A stretch of DNA of 19,837 nucleotides from positions 1 to 19,837 of the forward strand of contig RFJS01000561.1 of NCBI GenBank assembly GCA_003694825.1, written 5' to 3'. The stretch comes from Verrucomicrobiota bacterium. GTDB lineage: Bacteria > Verrucomicrobiota > Verrucomicrobiia > Opitutales > Opitutaceae. A model generated the notes under the pieces. That model ran no database searches. It saw only the letters and a program-made list of their open reading frames with translations, and was not told where the DNA came from. The first letter of the stretch is position 1. The number at the start of each line of letters is the position of its first letter. Below, piece by piece: positions 1 through 7,648 of the stretch. The position numbers were made by a program, and so were the translations under genes.

Positions 1-107
1 GCGAGCACCGTGCAGGCCACCGCCCAGAGCCAGTTGCTGCGCCCGCGCGCCGGCTCGAAGGACGGTTCGGTTTTCTTTGAACTGGCTGTCTTCTTGCGCT
101 TCGCCAT
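1..107 (-). CDS. N-terminus of an unidentified membrane-anchored protein (partial)
   Basis: Only the first 35 codons are inside the window. The reading begins MAKRKKTASSKKTEP, a strongly basic and hydrophilic N-terminus. It continues to RGRSNWLWAVACTVLA, which looks like the start of a membrane-spanning or signal-anchor helix entered from a positively charged cytoplasmic tail. A GAGG Shine-Dalgarno sequence (CCTC on the plus strand at 117-120) lies nine bases before the ATG, so this is one of the few well-supported starts here. The gene is divergent from manA across about 100 bp. Function cannot be told from this fragment. A TPR, glycosyltransferase or transport membrane protein are all possible. 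Confidence 0.6.
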   Translation of the reverse strand, partial: MAKRKKTASSKKTEPSFEPARGRSNWLWAVACTVL

Positions 108-207
108 TTCAGTGGGCCTCTACCTGAACCATTTTGGGGAGGCGATGACAAATCTGCGCCCGGTCTTCCTTGCGAGAGGAGGCCGCCTTTGACCTTTTCT
201 TCATGCT

Positions 208-1173
208 ATGAACACTCCGCTGCACTTTCGTCCCCTTTATCAGGAACGCGTCTGGGGCGGGCGCAACTTCGAGAGCAAACTCGGCCGCACCCTGCCCGAG
301 AATAAGGTAATCGGCGAAAGCTGGGAGGTCGTTGACCGTTCGGAGGCGCAATCCGTCGTGGCGGAGGGCCCCCACGCCGGAAAGTCGCTGCGCGAGCTGA
401 TCCGGGAGGACCCGGTGGCGATCATGGGCGAAGGCTGGGATCCGGAGCGGCCCTTCCCGATCCTTGTCAAGTGGCTGGACTGCCAGGAGCGCCTCAGCCT
501 GCAGGTCCATCCGCCGGCGGACGTGGCGCCGCGCCTCGGCGGCGAGCCCAAGACGGAGAACTGGTATGTCGCCGATGCGACCGAGGGGGCCGGGCTCATC
601 GTGGGGTTGCGCCGGGGGGTGACGCGGGAGGCCTTTGAGAAGGCGATTCATGACTCGACCCTCGAATCGCTCGTGCATCGCTTCCCGGTGTCGGCGGGCG
701 ATTCGATCCTCGTGCAGAGCGGCCGCCTCCACGCCATCGACGCGGGCAACCTCATCCTCGAGATCCAGCAGAATTCCGACACGACCTACCGCGTCTACGA
801 CTGGGGGCGCGTCGGCCTCGACGGCAAGCCCCGCCAGCTGCACATCGAGGAATCACTCGCATGCATCGATTTCAACGATTTCGAGCCGGAGCCGCTCCGG
901 GCCACGCCGGGCGATGTCATCCTCGCCGAGTGTGCGGAATTTCGCATTCGCAAGCTCGAGCGCCCGGCCGGCGCGGCCATTGACGAGGTGGCGGGCGCGG
1001 GGGTGCCGCGGCTGCTTCACGTCGTGCGGGGCGCCGTCGTGGTTGCAACCGACGCGGGGAACCATTCCTTCTCGGCGGGTGACAATATTCTTCTGCCGGC
1101 CTCTCTGGCGTGTTCGGCCCGGGCCGAGAGCGACGCGGTCGTCCTCGTGACCGACGAGTTCGCCGGCGCATGA
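208..1173 (+). CDS. manA: Mannose-6-phosphate isomerase, class I (short type)
   Basis: Cytosolic zinc enzyme that interconverts mannose 6-phosphate and fructose 6-phosphate, linking glycolysis to GDP-mannose and to mannose use. At 321 residues it matches the short Bacillus-type class I isomerases rather than the roughly 390-residue enterobacterial type. The N-terminus (LHFRPLYQERVWGGRNF) is the usual family opening. The cupin metal site is visible as Gln99 and His101 in SLQVHP, Glu117 in KTENWY and His175 in GRLHAID. The catalytic arginine is probably Arg195 in TTYRVYDWGR. A second cupin-like half follows from about residue 230. The ATG has no clear Shine-Dalgarno sequence but gives the family N-terminus. 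It runs divergently from the partial gene at 1-107, and grpE follows after 98 bp. Assignment is firm; preference for mannose over another sugar phosphate is inferred from the family. Confidence 0.93.
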   Translation: MNTPLHFRPLYQERVWGGRNFESKLGRTLPENKVIGESWEVVDRSEAQSVVAEGPHAGKSLRELIREDPVAIMGEGWDPERPFPILVKWLDCQERLSLQVHPPADVAPRLGGEPKTENWYVADATEGAGLIVGLRRGVTREAFEKAIHDSTLESLVHRFPVSAGDSILVQSGRLHAIDAGNLILEIQQNSDTTYRVYDWGRVGLDGKPRQLHIEESLACIDFNDFEPEPLRATPGDVILAECAEFRIRKLERPAGAAIDEVAGAGVPRLLHVVRGAVVVATDAGNHSFSAGDNILLPASLACSARAESDAVVLVTDEFAGA

Positions 1174-1202
1174 GGACGACCGGCTCCGGACGCCGGGCGC
1201 CG

Positions 1203-1225
1203 TTTGAACGAAAAACGTTTTGAAC
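1203..1225. promoter_or_regulatory. AT-rich palindrome and TTGAAC direct repeat upstream of grpE
   Basis: The 98-bp gap before grpE contains an AT-rich patch that stands out from GC-rich surroundings. It holds the perfect 10-bp palindrome AAAACGTTTT (1212-1221) and two TTGAAC hexamers (1204-1209 and 1220-1225), either of which could be a -35 element. No convincing -10 lies at the right distance (TAAGGC follows the second hexamer at 17 bp). It is not a CIRCE element. A heat-shock promoter or operator is plausible from position alone. Confidence 0.3.
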
Positions 1226-1271
1226 CGCCGGACCGCGGCCGGTAAGGCACAATCCTTTTCGACACACCGAC

Positions 1272-1940
1272 ATGAGCGAAACGTACAAAACCAAAGAACA
1301 GGAAGAGGTGGAGATCCGGACCGCCGCTGACGCGGGCGAAGCCGGGGCCGAGGCGGCTCCAGCCTCTTCCCCCGTGTCGGAAGAAAACCCGGCCGGGGGC
1401 GCTGGCGCCTCGAGTGACGCGCCCACCGATGCGGTGGCCGATGAACTGCAGAAGCTCCGCCAGGAGCGAGACGAGATTTATCAGCGTTACCTGCGCGCCG
1501 TCGCCGACCTCGACAACTACCGCCGGCGGGTGATGCGCGAGAAGGACGAGCTGCGGCAGTTCGCCGTCACCGACCTCGTCGAATCGCTGATCCCGGTCAT
1601 CGAAAATCTCGGATTCGCCAATCAGTCTGCCCAGCAGGCGACCGATCCGAAGGCCATCGCCACAGGGGTTTCCATGGTGCTCGACCAGTTCAAATCGGCC
1701 CTTGCCGCGGTGGGGCTCGAGGAGATCCGCCCGGAAGTCGGCTCGGAATTCGATCCGCACAAGCACGAGTCGCTCTCCCACGCACCGAGTGACACGGTGC
1801 CGCCCGAGAAGATCGCCCAGGTCGTCCGCGTCGGCTATGCGCTCAATGGCCGCATCCTGCGTCCGGCCAACGTCGTGCTCTCCAGCGGCCCGGCCGGAGA
1901 AGGCGACGGGGGCGGTGATGAGCAGCAAAGTGGCTCGTGA
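1272..1940 (+). CDS. grpE: Nucleotide exchange factor GrpE
   Basis: Cytosolic homodimer that releases ADP from DnaK and so drives the Hsp70 cycle. The 222-residue protein has an acidic, Ala/Gly/Pro-rich disordered head (1-55). A long helical dimerisation region of about 55-115 follows, with the family segment YLRAVADLDNYRRR (73-86) and an ESLIPVIENL helix. The C-terminal beta domain (about 145-205) carries the GrpE signature as VGYALNGRILRPANVVL (187-203). The tail after 205 is Gly/Ser/Asp-rich and probably disordered. The start has no visible Shine-Dalgarno sequence, but the family N-terminus is variable and this ATG leaves the whole coiled region intact. dnaJ follows 109 bp downstream on the same strand, and the pair shares a terminator. 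dnaK and hrcA are absent from the window. Confidence 0.95.
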   Translation: MSETYKTKEQEEVEIRTAADAGEAGAEAAPASSPVSEENPAGGAGASSDAPTDAVADELQKLRQERDEIYQRYLRAVADLDNYRRRVMREKDELRQFAVTDLVESLIPVIENLGFANQSAQQATDPKAIATGVSMVLDQFKSALAAVGLEEIRPEVGSEFDPHKHESLSHAPSDTVPPEKIAQVVRVGYALNGRILRPANVVLSSGPAGEGDGGGDEQQSGS

Positions 1941-2049
1941 GATACCAGCCTGCACACGCCTTGACCCATCCTGACGGTCCGATGTCGAACCCGTTTGCCG
2001 CGCCGAGAGCGATGCCGATGACGGCGTTCACCAACCGGACCGCCCACCC

Positions 2050-3204
<1,155 letters not shown>

Positions 3205-3221
3205 CGGCGAATCCCGCGCGG

Positions 3222-3255
3222 TCGCGCCGGCCGGCCGGTGAGCCGGCGCGATTTT
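3222..3255 (+). terminator. Intrinsic terminator of the grpE-dnaJ unit
   Basis: A perfect 9-bp GC-rich stem, TCGCGCCGG (3222-3230) with CCGGCGCGA (3243-3251), closes a 12-base loop and is followed directly by TTTT (3252-3255). It begins 17 bases after the dnaJ stop. This is the textbook layout of a Rho-independent terminator and separates dnaJ from purN. Confidence 0.8.
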
Positions 3256-3287
3256 CCCGAAGGTTTGGCGTGCATCGATTCGGGAAA
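3253..3287. promoter_or_regulatory. 9-bp inverted repeat in the purN leader
   Basis: TTTCCCGAA (3253-3261) and TTCGGGAAA (3279-3287) form a perfect inverted repeat around a 17-base spacer, ending 18 bases before the purN ATG. The left arm reuses the T-tract of the dnaJ terminator. It could be a dyad operator covering the purN promoter, or an RNA hairpin near the ribosome site. Spacing and symmetry are seen directly; any role is inferred. Confidence 0.4.
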
Positions 3288-3305
3288 TCCGCCCATCCTG
3301 CAGGC

Positions 3306-3908
3306 ATGCGCGTGGTCATTCTCGGATCGGGTCGCGGCAGCAATGCCGAGGCGATTCTCAAGGCCCAGGAGGCCGGCCGGCTCGGCCGGGCCCGGGTCGT
3401 GCAGATATTTTCCGACAAGCCCGACGCGGGCATCCTCGCCCTCGGGCCTCGGTTCGGTGTGCCGGCCGCCTACCTCGATCCCGCGCCCTTCAAGACCAAG
3501 CTCGAAGGGCCGGCCGAGGCTCGCTACATCGAGGCGGTTTCCGCCTGTCAGCCGGACCTCGTGGTGCTCGCCGGTTTCATGCGCGTGCTCAAGCCCGGTT
3601 TCCTCAGGGCTTTCGAAGGGAAGATCATCAACCTGCATCCGAGCCTGCTGCCGAGCTTTCCGGGACTCGACGGCATCGGCCAGGCGTGGCGCCGCGGCGT
3701 GAAGATCACCGGGTGCACGGTTCACTACGTCACCGAGGAGGTCGACGGGGGGCCGATTATCGATCAGATGGCCGTGCGTATCGAGGATTCCGACACGCTC
3801 GAAACGCTCGAGGCGAAGATTCATGCGGCGGAGCACGAGTTGCTTCCCGCCGTGATAGCCCGGCTCAGCGAGCAACAGGGCAAGGCGCGGGAGACCACGC
3901 GCGCCTGA
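3306..3908 (+). CDS. purN: Phosphoribosylglycinamide formyltransferase (PurN)
   Basis: Transfers a formyl group from 10-formyltetrahydrofolate to GAR, the third step of de novo purine synthesis. The protein is 200 residues, normal for PurN. Visible motifs are the phosphate-binding loop GSGRGSN (7-13), and the active-site segment [13 protein letters not shown] with Asn109 and His111. The aspartate Asp147 in EEVDGGPI matches the third catalytic residue of the E. coli enzyme. I chose the ATG at 3306 because it gives the family start [17 protein letters not shown] at 3270 would add 12 residues not typical of the family and would place the leader inverted repeat inside the coding region. No good Shine-Dalgarno sequence is present. 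Convergent with the M48 peptidase gene. Confidence 0.92.
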   Translation: MRVVILGSGRGSNAEAILKAQEAGRLGRARVVQIFSDKPDAGILALGPRFGVPAAYLDPAPFKTKLEGPAEARYIEAVSACQPDLVVLAGFMRVLKPGFLRAFEGKIINLHPSLLPSFPGLDGIGQAWRRGVKITGCTVHYVTEEVDGGPIIDQMAVRIEDSDTLETLEAKIHAAEHELLPAVIARLSEQQGKARETTRA

Positions 3909-3983
3909 ACACCTGCGGAGCCGGACGCGTTCGCGCCGAAGAGCCTCGCGCGGCGAGAGGGTTCACGAGTTTTTCGATACGCT

Positions 3984-5342
3984 CTACGGACGCGCCGTGT
4001 CCGCCGGCCGGCGGGCCGGCCGCGCCGCCGGCGGGGACCGGTGGGTGGTCGGCGGCGGCCGGAGTGTGAGGGACGGATCGGACCGGCGGCACTTTTCGAG
4101 AAAGAGGATGCGCTCGCGCGTCGACGGGTGGGTGCCGTGCGCGGCGATGGCGTCGTTGTCCTGTGGGATGGCGAAGAGCTGGCGGTCGGAGGCGGCGGTG
4201 AGGGCTTCGATGAGGCGCGGGTATTCGGCTTCGTCCACCCGGCCGTCTGGGGTGTGGTTGTCCCACGTGCTCCAGTCGACGAGGTCGAAGGTGCGGTTCA
4301 TCAGGAACTGTTCGACGAGCGTATCGATTTTCTGAGTCTCCTCGGCCGTTTGGGACGGGGTTTCCTGTCGGCGGAGGCGGCGGGTGCGTTCGGATCGCAA
4401 CACCTGTTCGAGCGCGCGATCGATGTCGGCGGCGCCGGCGGGGCCGGCCGGCAGGGCGCGGTTGAGTTGATCGAGAAGGTCGGGGAGGTGTGCGAGGGTC
4501 AGCGTGGTGTCGGCGCGCAGGATCTGCAGGAGGCGCTTGTGCAGCAGGTATTCGAGTTCGGCGGTCTTGATGATGCCGAGCAGGCCGTTCACCAGCGGGA
4601 GAATCCCGTAGCGCCGGGCGGCATGCAGGTCGCTGAGAAACTCAAAGGTTCGTGAATGGCGTCCGAGCCATCGGCCCAGCGGCACGGAGAGAACGAAGCT
4701 CGTCGCATACCAGGAGGCGACGAGGACGCCGAAGGAGAAGGTGGATACGGTGGCGCCGAGCTGCAGCGGCAGCAGCGCGTTGAGGAGCATGAGGGCGGAG
4801 CGGTTGCGGTTGAGCGGGCGCATGTGGCCGTAGAAATGCCCCAGCTCGTGGGCGAGGATGGCTTTGATCTCGGCCGGGCGCAGGATGGTGAAGAGCCGCC
4901 GCGAGATGTAGATGGCGTTGAGGGGCTTGATGAAGTTGAACAGCAGGGAGTTGACCACGAAGGCATTGCCGTCGGCGCTTTCGGTGATGTAGATCGCGGG
5001 CAGTTCGCGCCGGCGGCGCTGGTGCGGGGCGAGCAGTTCGGCGACCATGCGCTGGATGTCGGCGGCGGTGTAGGCGCCGACCCGTTCCGGCAGCCGAAGG
5101 TGTTTCACCCGGCGCCCGGGCAGCCGCATGATGGCGACGACGCCGCCGAGGTGCGCCAGGCTCGAGAGCAGCATGAAGAGCAGTGCGAGACCGAGGAGGC
5201 CCGGCTGGCGCAGCGCCAGGAGCCGCCAGGCCATGCCGCCGATGGCCGCCCAGATGGCGGTCAGCAGCAGGTAGTCGAGGACGATCTCCCGGCGGGCCGA
5301 TCGCGCGAGGGTGTCGAGAGAGGGGATGGCCTGCAGGCTCAT
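3984..5342 (-). CDS. Integral-membrane M48-family zinc metallopeptidase
   Basis: Predicted membrane-embedded zinc endopeptidase of the M48 (HtpX/Ste24-like) superfamily; a role in membrane protein quality control is inferred. In 452 residues there are two hydrophobic helices near 24-45 and 48-72, then the conserved NAFVVNSLLF and AIYISRRL segments. The zinc motif HELGH is at 165-169, a long hydrophobic pair of helices lies at about 185-222, and the third ligand region EFLSD (Glu234, Asp238) precedes AARR. A second M48-like mark is HPSTRERI near the C-terminus (around 410-420). The last 30 residues or so are Pro/Arg/Ala-rich low complexity. The ATG lies 45 bp after the SRAP stop on the same strand with no Shine-Dalgarno sequence, so co-transcription is likely. 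A large plus-strand reading frame opposite it is a GC artefact. Confidence 0.85.
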   Translation of the reverse strand: MSLQAIPSLDTLARSARREIVLDYLLLTAIWAAIGGMAWRLLALRQPGLLGLALLFMLLSSLAHLGGVVAIMRLPGRRVKHLRLPERVGAYTAADIQRMVAELLAPHQRRRRELPAIYITESADGNAFVVNSLLFNFIKPLNAIYISRRLFTILRPAEIKAILAHELGHFYGHMRPLNRNRSALMLLNALLPLQLGATVSTFSFGVLVASWYATSFVLSVPLGRWLGRHSRTFEFLSDLHAARRYGILPLVNGLLGIIKTAELEYLLHKRLLQILRADTTLTLAHLPDLLDQLNRALPAGPAGAADIDRALEQVLRSERTRRLRRQETPSQTAEETQKIDTLVEQFLMNRTFDLVDWSTWDNHTPDGRVDEAEYPRLIEALTAASDRQLFAIPQDNDAIAAHGTHPSTRERILFLEKCRRSDPSLTLRPPPTTHRSPPAARPARRPADTARP

Positions 5343-5347
5343 GGTTG

Positions 5348-5395
5348 CCGGGAGCGGGGTCGGGTTCGCCTCCGGGAGCGGGGTGGGTTACGCCT
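5348..5395. repeat. 24-bp imperfect tandem duplication across the SRAP stop codon
   Basis: Two adjacent 24-bp units (5348-5371 and 5372-5395) agree at 21 positions and share an exact 13-bp core, CCGGGAGCGGGGT. The right-hand unit contains the SRAP stop codon (TTA at 5388-5390), and the left-hand one fills the spacer before the M48 start. It looks like a local slippage or duplication that made the intergenic spacer. Confidence 0.6.
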
Positions 5396-6140
5396 CGAAG
5401 CCCAGGTCGAGGTCGAGCTGGCCGGAGGGCGCCTGGTCGGGCGGCCTGGGCGCTTCCGGGGTGTCGGAGGGATCGAGACAGGCCGGATCGTCGTTGTGGA
5501 CGTCGTTGACGCGCGGGGAGACGGCATGGGCGGCCATGTGAGTGGCGGGGCAGGGTTTGAGCAGGCGTTCGATGGCGTCGGGGGCGGTGAGCATCGGGTT
5601 GAGCCAGTCGTCGTAGAAGTCCGGCGCAAGGATGACGGGCATGCGGTCATGGTAGGGGGCGAGGACTTCGTTGGCGGCGGTGGTGAGGATCGTGAAGGTT
5701 TCGATGGCCTGATCGGGGGGCGCTCCGGGGGGGTGCCATCGATCCCAGAGGCCGGCCATGGCGAAGAGTTCGTCGTCGCCGATGACGAAGCGAAAGGGCC
5801 GTTTGGTGCCATCGCGGCGAGCCCACTCGTAGAAGCCGTCGGCGGGCACGAGACAGCGGCGGTGCCGAAGGGCGTCGCGGAAGGCCGGCCTGGTGGCGGC
5901 GGTCTCGCTGCGCGCGTTGATGAGCAGGGGCAGGCTGGCGGTGTCGCGCGCCCAGTGCGGGATCAAACCCCAGCGCAGCAGGGCGGCGGTCCGGGTGCCG
6001 GGATGGTCGCCGGGACGGATGACGAGGCCCTCCTGAGTCGGGGCAAGGTTGTAGCGGGGCTTGAGGGGGGGCAGGTGGTCGAGGCCGAAGTGCTTTTCGA
6101 TCCGGCCGGGGTCGGTTTTCAGAGTGTAGCGGCCGCACAT
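5388..6140 (-). CDS. SRAP-domain abasic-site DNA-protein crosslink protein (YedK/HMCES-like) with a C-terminal clamp-binding-like tail
   Basis: SRAP proteins shield abasic sites in single-stranded DNA by forming a thiazolidine link through the N-terminal cysteine exposed after Met removal. The 250-residue protein begins MCGRYTL, so Cys2 is present. The other active-site residues match E. coli YedK: Asn75 in INARSET, Glu105 in GFYEW and His164 in YHDRMPVIL. Core motifs RYNLAPTQ (29-36) and LRWGLIPHWA (55-64) are intact. The core ends near residue 215. A Pro/Asp-rich linker (about 217-240) then leads to QLDLDL (241-246) and GFEA. QLDLDL fits the QLxLxL hexapeptide consensus for beta sliding-clamp binding. 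The start has no Shine-Dalgarno sequence but is fixed by Cys2. Neighbours (M48 peptidase, O-methyltransferase) show no obvious functional link, and no SOS box is recognised in the upstream 100 bp. Confidence 0.93.
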   Translation of the reverse strand: MCGRYTLKTDPGRIEKHFGLDHLPPLKPRYNLAPTQEGLVIRPGDHPGTRTAALLRWGLIPHWARDTASLPLLINARSETAATRPAFRDALRHRRCLVPADGFYEWARRDGTKRPFRFVIGDDELFAMAGLWDRWHPPGAPPDQAIETFTILTTAANEVLAPYHDRMPVILAPDFYDDWLNPMLTAPDAIERLLKPCPATHMAAHAVSPRVNDVHNDDPACLDPSDTPEAPRPPDQAPSGQLDLDLGFEA

Positions 6141-6240
6141 GATGCTGGGGTGTGGGGAGGCGGAGGAGGCAGTGGGAAAGCAGATACGAGGCCGGGACGG
6201 TGGGGAGGGACGGCGGCCCTGGATCGGGGCGCCGAGGTGG

Positions 6241-6900
6241 TCAGAGTTTGCGGCAGAGCGTGAGGCCGTCGCCGATGGGAAGCAGGGTGCAGGCGATGCG
6301 GGGATCGCGGGAGAGCTTCTGGTTGAGCTGGTTGAGGATGCGGGCGTTTTCCGTATCGGGATGGATGATGCGACCGGCCTGCAGCATGTTGTCGAAGGCG
6401 ATCAGGCCGCCTTCGCGCATGCGCGGGAGCAGCTTTTCGTAGTAGGCTTCGTAGGCGGGTTTGTCGGCGTCGACGAAGGCGAAGTCGAAGACGGGTTCGT
6501 CCGGCAGGGCGTCGAGCGTGTCGAGGGCCGGCCCGAGGCGCAGCTCGATGCGGTCGGCGACATCGGCGCGCTCCCAATAACGCCGGGCGATGTCGGTCCA
6601 CTCGCGGCTGATGTCGCAGCAGATGAGCCGGCCCTCGGGCGCGAGGCCCCGGGCGATGCAGATGCTGCTGTATCCGGTGAAGGTTCCGATCTCGATGGCG
6701 TGGCGCGCTCCGAGAGCGCCGACGAGGACGGTGAAGAAGGCGCCCTGTTCCGGGGGGATCTGCATGCCGCCGATGTCGCCGAGCTCGGAGGTGACGGCGG
6801 CGAGTTCGTCGAGAATGGGGTCGTCGGAGAAGCTGTGGCACCGACGGATGTAGGCGAAGTGTTCAGGCGTGAGGGCGAGAGTTTTGTGGTCGGTGGGCAT
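6241..6900 (-). CDS. Class-3 SAM-dependent O-methyltransferase (CCoAOMT/COMT family)
   Basis: Predicted cytosolic, metal-dependent catechol-type O-methyltransferase of 219 residues, a normal length for bacterial members of the Methyltransf_3 family. Seen motifs are the family segment GDIGGMQIPPEQGAFF (41-56), the SAM-binding loop AIEIGTFTGYSS (68-79), Asp96 in LICCDIS for the SAM ribose, the metal-binding FVDADKPAYEAYY (142-154) and AFDNML (168-173). The ATG at 6900 gives the usual short N-terminus. A longer in-frame opening reaching 7125 would cross the spacer and overlap the divergent TPR gene, and it has no family similarity. The substrate is unknown. It is followed by the SRAP gene after 100 bp on the same strand and diverges from the TPR gene across 196 bp that must hold both promoters. 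Confidence 0.85.
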   Translation of the reverse strand: MPTDHKTLALTPEHFAYIRRCHSFSDDPILDELAAVTSELGDIGGMQIPPEQGAFFTVLVGALGARHAIEIGTFTGYSSICIARGLAPEGRLICCDISREWTDIARRYWERADVADRIELRLGPALDTLDALPDEPVFDFAFVDADKPAYEAYYEKLLPRMREGGLIAFDNMLQAGRIIHPDTENARILNQLNQKLSRDPRIACTLLPIGDGLTLCRKL

Positions 6901-7087
6901 GGCAGTGACAGAGTATGAGGAGGCCGTTTCGGGGGATGCAAAGCGTGAAGTGCCGGGAAGGTCCGGAGGGCGTTTCGGTTTGAGAGCGGGCCTCCGGGCA
7001 GCCCGAGCTTGTCGCCGGCGCGGGAGGCGGGGGCGGGCTTCGGCGTCTCTGGATACGCGTTGAGCTTTGTCGGGAAATAGCCGGAAT

Positions 7088-7091
7088 GAGG
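7088..7091 (+). promoter_or_regulatory. Shine-Dalgarno sequence fixing the TPR gene start
   Basis: GAGG lies five bases before the ATG at 7097. It favours this start over a TTG at 7067 that would add ten residues. Confidence 0.6.
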
Positions 7092-7096
7092 TGGCA

Positions 7097-7597
7097 ATGA
7101 ATCTACGCTGGCGGTTGTCACACACGCGAGGGTATCTGGCGCTGGGGATGTTGCGGGAGGCGGAGGCCGAGCTGCGGGCGATCGACCCGGCGGATCAGGA
7201 ACGCCGGGAGGTGGCGGAGTTGTGGCTGGCTCTCTTTCACGCGCGGGGAAGCTGGAGGAAGCTTGAGGAGCTGGCGAATAAGTGGGTGCTCCGCGAGCCG
7301 GAGGAGGTGAGCTGGTGGGTGAACCTTGCCTATGCGGCGCGGCGGACTTCCTCGGTGCACCGCGCCCATTCGATTCTCGAGCAGGCGTTGATGTGGCATG
7401 CCGGGGAGGCGATCGTGCACTACAATCTCGCGTGCTATGCGGCGCAGCTCGGCTGGCTGGAGGAGGCGAGAATGCGGCTGGGGGTGGCGGTGGATCTGGA
7501 CGAGAGCTTTCGCGAGCTCGCCAGGACGGATCCCGATCTGGCGCCGCTGCGGCGCGAACATCCCGGGAAGGAGGCTGGGCCCGGGGACACGTGCTGA
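7097..7597 (+). CDS. Small TPR-repeat protein
   Basis: A 166-residue cytosolic protein without signal peptide or membrane helix, almost wholly helical. TPR-like pairs can be seen: HTRGYLALGMLREAEAELRAIDP near residues 9-33, VAELWLALFHARGSWRKLEELA near 39-60, and the best match to the TPR consensus, VHYNLACYAAQLGWLEEARMRLGVAVDLD, near 107-135. The ending DLAPLRR is common in such proteins. TPRs bind partner proteins; the partner here is unknown. A Shine-Dalgarno sequence supports the ATG. The gene stands alone between the divergent methyltransferase and the convergent metallophosphatase, with a strong hairpin after its stop. I recognise the fold but not a specific function. Confidence 0.75.
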   Translation: MNLRWRLSHTRGYLALGMLREAEAELRAIDPADQERREVAELWLALFHARGSWRKLEELANKWVLREPEEVSWWVNLAYAARRTSSVHRAHSILEQALMWHAGEAIVHYNLACYAAQLGWLEEARMRLGVAVDLDESFRELARTDPDLAPLRREHPGKEAGPGDTC

Positions 7598-7609
7598 CGG
7601 ATCCCTGCG

Positions 7610-7648
7610 GAGAGCTACCGCGCCGGCCGGGCCGGGGCGGTAGCTCTC
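7610..7648. terminator. Strong shared hairpin between convergent genes
   Basis: GAGAGCTACCGC (7610-7621) pairs perfectly with GCGGTAGCTCTC (7637-7648), a 12-bp stem with a 15-base GC-rich loop. It lies 12 bp after the TPR gene stop and, on the other strand, its outer bases overlap the stop codon of the metallophosphatase (7647-7649). Neither side has a T-tract, so it may be a weak bidirectional terminator or a 3'-end-stabilising structure. Confidence 0.55.

Noticed and set aside
10..192. 60-codon plus-strand open frame at the window start
   Set aside because: It overlaps the better supported minus-strand gene with a Shine-Dalgarno sequence and basic-then-hydrophobic N-terminus, and shows no family features.
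3270..3305. GTG start adding 12 residues to PurN
   Set aside because: PurN proteins begin at the MRVVxLxSGRGSN strand, and the added codons overlap the leader inverted repeat.
3945..3974. Possible terminator after purN (CTCGC/GCGAG stem, later TTTTT)
   Set aside because: The stem is only 5 bp with a 3-base loop, and the T-run is 12 bases away, so it does not have terminator geometry.
4656..6263. 535-codon plus-strand open frame
   Set aside because: It lies opposite the M48 peptidase and SRAP genes, whose active-site motifs are intact on the minus strand. The translation is Gly/Glu/Val/Arg-rich with no domain, as expected from GC-rich codon bias.
3984..6900. M48 peptidase, SRAP and O-methyltransferase as a dedicated defence or repair system
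   Set aside because: The genes are merely adjacent on one strand; no overlap, mobile-element signs or known functional link support a system.
6901..7125. N-terminal extension of the O-methyltransferase
   Set aside because: It crosses the divergent spacer and overlaps the TPR gene start, and family members begin close to the ATG at 6900.
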